In this document: positions 1 to 6,120 of the stretch, in pieces
Numbering within the stretch: position 1 is the first letter of the stretch
How the letters are laid out: each line of letters begins with the position of its first letter
Assembly: GCA_036274645.1 (NCBI GenBank)
Contig: DASUFH010000100.1
Coordinates: 1-10,180, forward strand
Direction: 5' to 3'
From: DASUFH01 sp036274645
GTDB lineage: Bacteria > Acidobacteriota > Terriglobia > 20CM-2-55-15
Length of the DNA: 10,180 nucleotides
Program-made: the position numbers and the translations under genes
The notes under the pieces: model-generated
What the model was told of the DNA's origin: nothing
The model's input: the letters and a program-made list of their open reading frames with translations, nothing else
Databases searched by the model: none

Positions 1-306
1 CTCTTCCGCTATTCCGACGTCTACAAAGAAGCCCTCGCCATCGCGCAATCCAATCCGGAAACACAGCAGGCCCTGGGCACACCCATAGAAGCCGGCTTTC
101 TGGTCAGCGGCAACATCAGCGTCTCCGGAGATTCCGGCAGGGCCAACCTGAGCATACCGATCCACGGCCCGAAAGGAACCGGACGTCTTTATCTGGAAGC
201 CACCAAAGTCCAGGGGAAGTGGACATATCAGAAACTGATGGTCCAGGTGGACAAGGGTCCACGAATCGACCTGCTCGACGCCGCCAACAGCTCCAACGCC
301 ATTTAG
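1..306 (+). CDS. Coa1/Tim21-like family protein, 3' end only (N-terminus outside window)
   Basis: The frame is open from the first base to a TAG at 304-306 and gives 101 C-terminal residues. The visible part has the pattern I associate with the cytochrome c oxidase assembly factor Coa1 (Tim21-like) family. An amphipathic helix at residues 5-20 leads into LGTPIEAG (25-32) and a strand-rich domain with G.I..SG..G.A.LSIPI.GPKGTGRLYLEA (37-67), then KWTYQKL and a closing ..IDLLDA. Bacterial members usually have one N-terminal membrane helix and a short exported domain; that helix would lie upstream of this window. Their bacterial function is not established, and the mitochondrial name should not be read as proof of a role in oxidase assembly. 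The gene converges on rapA with only 12 nt between the stop codons, so there is no room for a separate terminator. The frame and family pattern are clear; the exact role is not. Confidence 0.72.
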   Translation, partial: LFRYSDVYKEALAIAQSNPETQQALGTPIEAGFLVSGNISVSGDSGRANLSIPIHGPKGTGRLYLEATKVQGKWTYQKLMVQVDKGPRIDLLDAANSSNAI

Positions 307-318
307 CGTTACAGCAGT

Positions 319-3201
319 TCAGGCCCCGCGCTGAATCAGTCGAATCGCATCGAGACGGAGGCGCGCGCCGGCGAGTCGCGCATCGAGGTTGCGGCGTTCG
401 GTCTCGACCAGTTCGATTTCCGCGGGCCGCACACTGGGATTGATCTTGCGCAGTTCGCGCAGGCGATGGACCTCGTGTTCCAACCGCGTGACCATCTCTT
501 CCCTGGCCCGCTCGACGATGGCCGGCGCGGCGGCCTGGGCGATTTCCAGCGTCCGCGCGAGCAGGCGCGGCAGCAATTCGTCGCGCAGGGTGGGCTCATC
601 GACCAGGTCGCGCCCGTCCCCATGCTTAAGCTTGCGGATCAGCGTTTCGGTGGGGAGCGCGGCCGCCACATCGTTTCCCTTCTGGTCGACGATCACGCGA
701 ATCGGCGTGGGTGGCAGAAACCGGTCCACATGGAACTGGGGCGGCGCGACCGCCTCCAGCACATAGATCGCCTCCACATACAGCGCCGTTACCCGCGCGT
801 CCGGCCAGCGGGCAAAGGCGCTGTTTCCCTTCTCCGAGCCCAGCACGAGATCGATCGCGCCGACAGCGAGCGGATGATCCCAGGTGAGAAACTGGATGTC
901 CTCGCGGGCCAGAGCCCGGCGGCGGTCGCGGGTGACGGTGAACCCGTCGGCGGGCAAACCGGGAAAGGTATCGGCGAGGATCCCTGCGGACCCCAGGTGA
1001 TAGGTTCTCCGGGCAATCTCTTCGACCCCGATCGCATAGCGATCGAATACCGTCAGCATGAACCGGTCCAGCGCCTGGTCCTCGTCCCCGCGCCGGATGG
1101 CCGTGGCGAGGTCCGCCGCGGGGCCGGGACGGAACGAATTGAGATCCAGCAGGCGATCGCGTCCCTGGGAAAGGCGCGACGCAATCTCCTCGCGCGCCTG
1201 CACCGTTTCCGCAATGATCCGGTCCAGATCGCCGCCCGCCTCTGCGCGTTCGTGGAAATCCTCGCACAGATCGTAAACGCGCATGCCGAACCGTTCGAGC
1301 AGTTCGCGCGCGCCGCTGCGGTGCCGCTCGAATCCGTTGAGTCCCTCGTGATGCCAGCGCGCCAGAACCTCCTGGGCGCTGCCGCGGGTGTACGGAACGT
1401 GGATCTGGATTTCGGAGGTTTGTCCGATGCGGTCGAGACGGCCGATGCGCTGCTCCAGCAACTCCGGATCGAGCGGCAGATCGAACAACGCCAGGTGGCG
1501 CGCGAACTGGAAGTTCCGTCCCTCGCCGCCAATCTCCGAGGAGATCAGCACGCGCGCGCCATCCGGATCGGCAAACCACGCGGCGTTGCGGTCGCGCTGG
1601 ATGAGTGACAACTCTTCGTGAAATACGGCCAGCTTGACGTGAATCCGGCGGCGCAGAGCGGCTTCAATCGCGATCACCTTGGACCGGCGGCTGCAGATCA
1701 CCAGGATTTTTTCACGGGGCAGAGACCGCAGGAGCGCAATGAGCCACTCGATTCGCGGATCATCGCCGAGACTCGCGGCCCACTCCGAGTCGTCTTCCGC
1801 TTCGGCGGCCTCGCGGTCGGTGTCGAGCGCAAACTCCTCCGCGAGTTGCTCGAACATCAGCCCGTCCTCCACGGCGTCCGCCGGGGCATCCAACGGGCTC
1901 AAGCGCAGGACGCGTTTGGGAAAGCCGGCGATCGTCGCGCGCGTATTGCGGAAACGGACACGGCCCACGCCATGGCAATCGAGCAGATCGTCCAGCAGAT
2001 CGTCGTAAGCCGCATGGTCGCCGTCGGCAATCCGATTGAGGCGCGACCGGATGCTCTCGCCGGACTCTCCGAGGATGCGAACAAGCAGAGCCGCGTCCTT
2101 TTCGGTAAACGGCCGGCCATCCAGGAGGGTTTCAGCCACCATGGCGACTTCCCGATATTCGCCGGATTCGCGGATGAACGCGTCGAGGTCATAGAACCGG
2201 TCGGGATCGAGCAGGCGCAGCCGCGCAAAATGACTGTTGACGCCCAGTTGCTCGGGCGTGGCGGTCAGGAGCAGGACACCCAGCGTTTTCGCTCCCAGAC
2301 TTTCGACCAGGGCATATTCCGGACTCGCGCCGCGCGGCGTCCATTGCAGGTGGTGCGCTTCATCGACCACCAGCATGTCCCATCCCGCCGCCTCCATCTG
2401 AGCGCCGCGCTTCGGGTTGCTCGCGCCAAGATTGATGGCGCAAAGAATCAGCTGGTCATCCTGAAAGGGATTCGCGCCGGGACTTTCCAGTTCCAGGGCG
2501 TCGCACCGGTCCTCGTCGAAAATGTGGAACCAGAGGTTGAACCGGCGCAGCAGTTCGACGAACCACTGGTGCACCAGCGATTCGGGAACGAGAATCAGCG
2601 CGCGCTGGACGCGTCCGGTCAGAATGAGGCGGTGAAGAATCAGACACGCTTCGATGGTTTTGCCGAGACCGGTTTCGTCGGCAAGCAGAACCCGCGGGGC
2701 CAGCCGTTCGCTGACCTCGTGGGCGATGTAGAGCTGATGCGGGATCAGGTCGATGCGGCCGCCGACAAATCCGCATACCGAAGACTTCCGCCGCCGGTTG
2801 TCCATATCGAGAGCGGTCAGCCGTTGGTCGAACAGTTCCGGCGCGTCGAGGTGACCCGCAAAGAAACGCTCTTCGGGCTGGCTGAACGCAATGGTGTCGC
2901 TTAGAGCGGTTTCACAGATTTCAGCTTTGCCGTGCCGGTAGAACAGAAGGCCGTCGCGCTCCTCCACGGCCTGGACGAGGACCGCCTTTTCGGCGCGATT
3001 CCGAACGGTATCGCCGACACGGAAGCGCGCGCGGCGCAGGGGCGCGTTCGCCCTCGCATAGACGCGGGTCTCGCCACTCGCCTTGAACTCCGCGGTAACG
3101 GTACGGTCGGAGATCGTGAGAATGGATCCCAGTCCCAACTCCGGTTCACTCTCGCTGATCCAGCGTTGCCCGGGTACAAATGTGTGACGGCTATCGGCCA
3201 T
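319..3201 (-). CDS. rapA: RNA polymerase-associated Swi2/Snf2 ATPase RapA (HepA)
   Basis: RapA binds core RNA polymerase and uses ATP-driven translocation to recycle polymerase stalled after transcription. The protein is 960 aa from the ATG at 3201 (E. coli RapA is about 968). The frame stays open upstream to 3309, but the 36 extra residues are low in similarity, whereas FVPGQRWISESEPELGLG just after the chosen start matches the RapA N-terminal Tudor-like region. Helicase motifs occur in order: motif I ADETGLGKT (174-182, K181), DEAH box (280-283), TATPEQ (313-318), SSEIGGEGRNFQFA (554-567) and QRIGRLDRIGQ (584-594). The C-terminal RapA-specific region includes PGLPADGFTVT, DIQFLTWDHPL and RFLPPTPIRV. 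These are close to E. coli RapA along the whole length and differ from generic SNF2 helicases, which lack the N- and C-terminal parts. The Shine-Dalgarno is weak; a TAAAAT at 3221-3216 on the minus strand could be a -10 box. No frameshift is visible. It is divergent from the gene at 3441. Confidence 0.95.
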   Translation of the reverse strand: MADSRHTFVPGQRWISESEPELGLGSILTISDRTVTAEFKASGETRVYARANAPLRRARFRVGDTVRNRAEKAVLVQAVEERDGLLFYRHGKAEICETALSDTIAFSQPEERFFAGHLDAPELFDQRLTALDMDNRRRKSSVCGFVGGRIDLIPHQLYIAHEVSERLAPRVLLADETGLGKTIEACLILHRLILTGRVQRALILVPESLVHQWFVELLRRFNLWFHIFDEDRCDALELESPGANPFQDDQLILCAINLGASNPKRGAQMEAAGWDMLVVDEAHHLQWTPRGASPEYALVESLGAKTLGVLLLTATPEQLGVNSHFARLRLLDPDRFYDLDAFIRESGEYREVAMVAETLLDGRPFTEKDAALLVRILGESGESIRSRLNRIADGDHAAYDDLLDDLLDCHGVGRVRFRNTRATIAGFPKRVLRLSPLDAPADAVEDGLMFEQLAEEFALDTDREAAEAEDDSEWAASLGDDPRIEWLIALLRSLPREKILVICSRRSKVIAIEAALRRRIHVKLAVFHEELSLIQRDRNAAWFADPDGARVLISSEIGGEGRNFQFARHLALFDLPLDPELLEQRIGRLDRIGQTSEIQIHVPYTRGSAQEVLARWHHEGLNGFERHRSGARELLERFGMRVYDLCEDFHERAEAGGDLDRIIAETVQAREEIASRLSQGRDRLLDLNSFRPGPAADLATAIRRGDEDQALDRFMLTVFDRYAIGVEEIARRTYHLGSAGILADTFPGLPADGFTVTRDRRRALAREDIQFLTWDHPLAVGAIDLVLGSEKGNSAFARWPDARVTALYVEAIYVLEAVAPPQFHVDRFLPPTPIRVIVDQKGNDVAAALPTETLIRKLKHGDGRDLVDEPTLRDELLPRLLARTLEIAQAAAPAIVERAREEMVTRLEHEVHRLRELRKINPSVRPAEIELVETERRNLDARLAGARLRLDAIRLIQRGA

Positions 3202-3427
3202 GGCAGCAGGATCTGATTTTACGACGCCGGGACCGGTGGAAACCCCATCCAAATACGGGGAATTTTTCCAGGGAGCTTCCGCGTCCTGGCGCCTCCTCCC
3301 TCTTCCCACCGTAGCGCAACCTCCACAAAATGCTGGCCTGTAAGAATCTGGACTCTTTAGTGCACCGAAGCGCCATGATGGTCCGTCAAAACATCCGCTC
3401 AGAACGTAATTTCACTCTTGGTTTTCT

Positions 3428-3432
3428 GGAGG
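3428..3432 (+). promoter_or_regulatory. Ribosome binding site fixing the start at 3441
   Basis: GGAGG lies 8 nt before the ATG at 3441, and a signal peptide begins exactly there. The frame is open from 3330, but the earlier ATGs have no comparable Shine-Dalgarno and would bury the signal peptide. Confidence 0.75.
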
Positions 3433-3440
3433 TCAAGGTT

Positions 3441-4028
3441 ATGAAGAGAGCTGTCTTGCTGTCCTCGTTATTGTCGCTGGTCCTTCTCGGAACGGAACCC
3501 TCGATTTATGCGCAGCGCGGCCGCGGCGGCGGTCCGGGTGGTGGAGGCCCGGGCGGTGGAGGCATCGGACGCGGTGTGGGAATTCCACCGGTGAGCCCGG
3601 CCCGGAACGGAAATGCGGGCGCCAACCGGAATGACGCGCCCGGACGGCCGGCCGCAAAACCGGATGAGGCGAAAGACGTCTCGAAGGATTCCCGTGAACG
3701 TCGCGGGTCCAACAAGGTAGGGGACGAGATCCATCTGAACCCGAAGCTGGAAGCGAAGGTGAACGATCTTCTGCCAGCCGATACGACTCTCGCAGACGCG
3801 TCCGCCGGCTTCAAGAACCAGGGCCAGTTCATTGCCGCGCTCCACGTATCGAAAAACCTCAACATCCCGTTTGCGGACCTGAAAGCGAAGATGACGGGAG
3901 ACGACGCCATGTCGCTGGGAGACGCAATTCAGAACCTGCGTCCGGATCTCGGCAAGGCAAAGGCAAACGATGAAGCGAAGCGAGCCGAAAAGGAAGCCAA
4001 AGATACCGAGAAGGCCGGCAAAGCGTAA
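3441..4028 (+). CDS. Secreted glycine-rich protein of unknown function with a conserved GFKNQGQF / LKAKMTG core
   Basis: The protein is 195 aa. Residues 1-24 are a Sec signal peptide (MKR, a leucine-rich core, then SIYA before QRG), so the product is probably exported. The mature protein starts with a low-complexity RGRGGGPGGGG stretch (26-46), followed by a Pro/Asn/Arg-rich charged linker to about residue 95. A compact alpha-helical region follows at 98-169: L.PKLEAKVNDLLPADTTLADASAGFKNQGQF, then IAALHVSKNLNIPFADLKAKM, then TGDDAMSLGDAIQNLRPDL. The tail (171-195) is Lys/Ala/Glu-rich and probably helical. I recall similar cores (GFKN.GQF..A.HVS.NL.IPF..LK..MTG..SLG.AI..L.P) in unannotated exported proteins of Acidobacteria, but know of no assigned activity and see no catalytic motif. 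The gene stands alone between divergent rapA and a long intergenic region. Coding status is well supported; function is unknown. Confidence 0.8.
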   Translation: MKRAVLLSSLLSLVLLGTEPSIYAQRGRGGGPGGGGPGGGGIGRGVGIPPVSPARNGNAGANRNDAPGRPAAKPDEAKDVSKDSRERRGSNKVGDEIHLNPKLEAKVNDLLPADTTLADASAGFKNQGQFIAALHVSKNLNIPFADLKAKMTGDDAMSLGDAIQNLRPDLGKAKANDEAKRAEKEAKDTEKAGKA

Positions 4029-4065
4029 AGCGGCGGGTATACCGTGAACGTGCGAATCATTTAGC

Positions 4066-4142
4066 GTCAGGTGGAAACTCCGTTTCTCGCATCGTGCAGG
4101 AAGGGAGTTTCCTCCTGAAAACACCATTCGTTTCCGCCTGAC
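4066..4142 (+). repeat. Imperfect inverted repeat with one 5' arm and two alternative 3' arms
   Basis: The 15-nt segment 4067-4081 is complementary to 4104-4118 with one mismatch, giving a long hairpin with a 22-nt loop. A shifted 13-nt segment (4066-4078) is also complementary to 4130-4142, again with one mismatch. The two 3' arms are therefore imperfect direct repeats (GTTTCCTCCTGA-like and GTTTCCGCCTGA-like). The hairpin starts 37 nt after the stop of the secreted-protein gene and may be its transcript end or a 3' stabiliser. There is no T-run after either 3' arm, so it is not a standard intrinsic terminator. Confidence 0.6.
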
Positions 4143-4235
4143 AACAACCGCTGGCGCGTGGTCCGACCGCCACTGCATTACCAGACAACTCCGGCCCGAC
4201 CTGCCGCAAAAGACAATTTTCATGGATTAACCCTA

Positions 4236-4264
4236 TTGACTCTGAGAGCCATTTCCCCTACAAA
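4236..4264 (+). promoter_or_regulatory. Sigma70-type promoter upstream of amt
   Basis: TTGACT (4236-4241) and TACAAA (4259-4264) are separated by exactly 17 nt, a good match to the housekeeping consensus in an otherwise GC-rich region. Transcription would start near 4271, about 244 nt before the amt start codon. No convincing sigma54 promoter (GG-N10-GC with the right context) was found ahead of amt. The activity is inferred from sequence only. Confidence 0.5.
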
Positions 4265-4302
4265 TGTGTCACCGTCACAAAGAAGTGCGGCGTCTGACGA
4301 CG

Positions 4303-4344
4303 AAGTCCTCCACCCTCAAAAGGGGCCGGAGGATTTTTTATTTT
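4303..4344 (+). terminator. Intrinsic (Rho-independent) terminator between promoter and amt
   Basis: TCCTCC (4306-4311) pairs with GGAGGA (4328-4333). An inner CCCT/GGGG stem (4313-4316 with 4322-4325) sits above a small internal loop, with a CAAAA apex. The stem is followed directly by TTTTTTATTTT (4334-4344). It lies about 40 nt past the -10 box of the promoter at 4236-4264, so that promoter plus this terminator would make a transcript of roughly 70 nt. It could instead end read-through from the gene at 3441-4028, about 300 nt upstream. Confidence 0.8.
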
Positions 4345-4346
4345 GG

Positions 4347-4430
4347 CCGGACACTGCAGTCTGGACGCGCGTTAAGACGTCCCGGGCGTTTCATCACTCA
4401 TGAAAATCGCCCCGTGGCCGCAGTGTCTGG
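4347..4430 (+). other. Candidate three-way-junction RNA fold in the amt leader
   Basis: Manual pairing gives an outer stem P1 of 11 bp, 4347-4357 (CCGGACACTGC) with 4420-4430 (GCAGTGTCTGG), including one G-U pair. P1 encloses two hairpins. P2 is 4363-4367 with 4378-4382 (GGACG/CGTCC, 10-nt loop). P3 is 4384-4394 with 4400-4412 (GGGCG plus TTTCAT, with a 2-nt bulge and a 5-nt loop). The single-stranded joints are short: 5 nt, 1 nt and 7 nt. The arrangement resembles a cis-regulatory RNA, but I do not recognise a known class, and GC-rich sequence can give such folds by chance. Confidence 0.35.
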
Positions 4431-4514
4431 ATTTGATTGCCTGGACCAGGTCGATTTTCGGCGTGCCCAGGAAATGGATCCTTGAGAGTCTTCAAACCAG
4501 GGAGAAAATTTGAA

Positions 4515-5918
4515 ATGGTTCGCAAATCGGTTCGTTACGTTTTTCTTGGGGCCTTGCTCGTCGCAGCGCTGACGGCGTTCGGCCCGCTCGCTCACGCTCA
4601 GGATGCCGCGGCGGCTCCGACGCCGGACAGCCTGAAAACGGCGGTGGACGCCGTCCAGAAGAACGCGGACATCGTCTGGACAATCATCTGCGCGGCGCTG
4701 GTGTTTTTCATGCAGGCGGGATTCGCCATGGTTGAAAGCGGTTTCACGCGCGCCAAGAACGCCGGCAACATCATGATGAAGAACCTGATGGACTTCTGTA
4801 TCGGGGGCCTTGCGTACTGGGCGATCGGCTTCGGCCTCATGTTCGGCTTGAGCAATGGGTTTACGGGGGGGTCCCTCTTCTTCTTCTCTCCCGACAACGG
4901 TGGTATTGACGGCCAGTGGGGATATACCTTCTGGGTCTTCCAGGTGGTGTTCGCCGCCACGGCCGCCACAATCGTATCGGGCGCGATGGCGGAACGAACG
5001 AAGTTCAGCTCCTACCTGATCTACAGCTTCTTCATCAGCCTCGTCATCTACCCGGTCTTCGGACACTGGGCGTGGGGCAACCTCTTCATCACCGATAACT
5101 CCCCCTGGCTCGCCAGCCGCGGATTCATCGACTTCGCGGGATCGAGCGTGGTGCACTCCGTCGGCGGCTGGGCGGCTCTCGCCGGCGCCATCGTGGTGGG
5201 GCCCCGTCTGGGACGTTACGGCAAGGGCGGAAAGATCAACGCCATTCCCGGCCACAGCCTGACGCTGGCCGCGCTTGGCGTGTTCATCCTGTTCCTTGGC
5301 TGGTTCGGATTCAACCCCGGCTCCACGACCGCCGGCAACGGAACGGTTTCGCGCATCGCCATGAACACGATGCTGGCGGGCTGCGCCGGCGCCATGAGCG
5401 CTCTCGCGGCCAGCTGGATGAAGTTCGGCAAGCCGGATATCGGCATGACGCTGAACGGTGTGCTGGCGGGCCTGGTGGCGATCACTTCGCCCTGCGCCAC
5501 GACGACTCCGCTCGGCTCGGTCATCATCGGCCTCATCGCCGGCGTGGTCGTGCTCATGTCCGTGCTGTTCTTCGACCGGCTCAAGATCGACGATCCCGTC
5601 GGCGCAATATCCGTACACGGCGTGTGCGGAGCCCTGGGCACTATTCTCGCAGCGGTGCTGCATGAGAATGTTTTCCTCGGCAAGGAATACGACATGGCTC
5701 ACCAGCTCGTCGTTCAGCTGATGGGCGTTGGCGCCGCGTTTGTGTGGACGTTCGGGACGGCCTTCATCCTGTTCAAGGTCATCAAGGCTACCGTCGGGCT
5801 CCGCGTCAAGCCGGAAGAGGAAATCGAAGGGCTCGACCTGGCCGAGCACGGAGCGTTTGCCTATCCGGACTTCGTTGGAGCGCCGGATGAGGAGTCGGCT
5901 CACCAGCTGGCGAACTAA
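4515..5918 (+). CDS. amt: Ammonium transporter, Amt family, with signal peptide
   Basis: This inner-membrane channel takes up ammonium for nitrogen assimilation and normally works as a trimer. From the ATG at 4515 it is 467 aa. GGGAG at 4500-4504 is well placed, and the first residues form a signal peptide (MVRKSVRYVF, hydrophobic core, AHA before QDAAAA at about residue 29), as in many bacterial Amt proteins; a TTG-initiated extension to 4437 is possible but would mask it. About 11 membrane segments follow. The family signature DFAGSSVVHSVGGW is at 206-219, and the paired pore histidines appear to be H214 and H368 (SVHGVCGALGT). The FQVVFAATAATIVSGAMAER stretch (142-161) matches the conserved helix carrying the outer Phe-gate region. 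The cytoplasmic tail (about 428-467; LRVKPEEEIEGLDLAEHGAFAYPDF) is the usual PII/GlnK-contact type. No glnK is adjacent, although glnK-amtB pairing is common. The stop at 5916-5918 is followed by strong hairpins. Confidence 0.97.
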   Translation: MVRKSVRYVFLGALLVAALTAFGPLAHAQDAAAAPTPDSLKTAVDAVQKNADIVWTIICAALVFFMQAGFAMVESGFTRAKNAGNIMMKNLMDFCIGGLAYWAIGFGLMFGLSNGFTGGSLFFFSPDNGGIDGQWGYTFWVFQVVFAATAATIVSGAMAERTKFSSYLIYSFFISLVIYPVFGHWAWGNLFITDNSPWLASRGFIDFAGSSVVHSVGGWAALAGAIVVGPRLGRYGKGGKINAIPGHSLTLAALGVFILFLGWFGFNPGSTTAGNGTVSRIAMNTMLAGCAGAMSALAASWMKFGKPDIGMTLNGVLAGLVAITSPCATTTPLGSVIIGLIAGVVVLMSVLFFDRLKIDDPVGAISVHGVCGALGTILAAVLHENVFLGKEYDMAHQLVVQLMGVGAAFVWTFGTAFILFKVIKATVGLRVKPEEEIEGLDLAEHGAFAYPDFVGAPDEESAHQLAN

Positions 5919-5933
5919 GACCCAGTCAACGCC

Positions 5934-5997
5934 TGCCCTCTCCCGCGCGTAGCGCGGGAGAGGAGGGCCTGAGCGAAGCGAGGGCCAGGTGAGGGCA
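5934..5997. repeat. GC-rich palindromic intergenic repeat bounded by TGCCCTC / GAGGGCA
   Basis: A perfect 12-bp stem, 5937-5948 with 5952-5963 (CCTCTCCCGCGC / GCGCGGGAGAGG), closes a GTA loop. It is followed by a GAGCGAAGCGAGGGC segment, and the whole element begins TGCCCTC (5934-5940) and ends GAGGGCA (5991-5997). It resembles short dispersed palindromic repeats common in GC-rich genomes. Lying 18 nt after the amt stop codon, its hairpin may act as a bidirectional transcription end or mRNA 3' stabiliser. Confidence 0.7.
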
Positions 5998-6030
5998 AAC
6001 AATCGGGCCGCCCTCCTCTCCCGCTTCGCT
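5954..6030. repeat. Second inverted-repeat layer overlapping the palindromic element
   Basis: The 15-nt segment 5954-5968 (GCGGGAGAGGAGGGC) is perfectly complementary to 6010-6024. The 9-nt segment 5972-5980 (AGCGAAGCG) is also complementary to 6022-6030. The 3' arm of the first hairpin can therefore pair in two ways. This looks like a partial second copy of the same repeat inserted in inverse orientation. Confidence 0.65.
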
Positions 6031-6037
6031 GCTTTGC

Positions 6038-6066
6038 TTGTAGGGCGGTCTTTGACCGCCCTACAA
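6038..6066. repeat. Perfect 13-bp hairpin with GGGCGGTC-NNN-GACCGCCC core
   Basis: TTGTAGGGCGGTC (6038-6050) and GACCGCCCTACAA (6054-6066) are perfect complements around a TTT loop. The 19-nt core at 6043-6061 recurs twice at 8875-8893 and 8947-8965 with different 3-nt loops (TAT, ATA), so this belongs to a repeat family. It sits between the convergent amt and ppc genes. Confidence 0.8.
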
Positions 6067-6079
6067 ACAGACGGGGCTC

Positions 6080-6110
6080 AAAAACGTTCTCGTTGTGAAA
6101 GAGAGGCGTT
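6080..6110 (-). terminator. Weak candidate terminator for ppc
   Basis: Read on the minus strand, an imperfect stem (AACG and CTC pairing with GAG and CGTT across a small internal loop) is followed by TTTTT (6084-6080). It starts 11 nt after the ppc stop codon. The stem is weak; the perfect hairpin at 6038-6066 further downstream could also end the transcript. Confidence 0.3.
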
Positions 6111-6120
6111 CCGATCAGCT

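Larger units (their letters stand above)
4271..4514 (+). promoter_or_regulatory. Long structured 5' leader of amt (predicted)
   Basis: If the promoter at 4236-4264 is used, the amt mRNA has a leader of about 244 nt. It would contain, in order, a strong intrinsic terminator (4303-4344), a possible three-way junction (4347-4430), an 11-nt perfect palindrome CCTGGACCAGG (4440-4450), and the ribosome binding site (GGGAG, 4500-4504). Read-through of the terminator would be needed to express amt from this promoter. Open frames across the leader show no start with a Shine-Dalgarno and no recognisable protein, so I treat the region as non-coding. Confidence 0.4.

Noticed and set aside
466..2904. Two long plus-strand open frames (380 and 428 codons) opposite rapA
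   Set aside because: They are antisense shadows in GC-rich DNA; the minus strand carries an uninterrupted RapA with every helicase motif.
4431..4465. A sigma54-type promoter ahead of amt
   Set aside because: GG and GC with 10-nt spacing can be found near 4449-4462, but the flanking bases do not match TGGCAC-N5-TTGC, so it is not credible.
4158..4485. Short open frames in the gap before amt, including one starting at 4264 and crossing the terminator
   Set aside because: They have no Shine-Dalgarno and no recognisable protein. The ATG at 4264 overlaps the predicted -10 box, so it would not be in the transcript from that promoter.
4398..6002. A 534-codon open frame on the minus strand opposite amt
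   Set aside because: Its translation is low in hydrophobic structure and rich in Arg, Glu, His and Asp in the way expected of a shadow frame; the opposite strand encodes a complete Amt with all its motifs.
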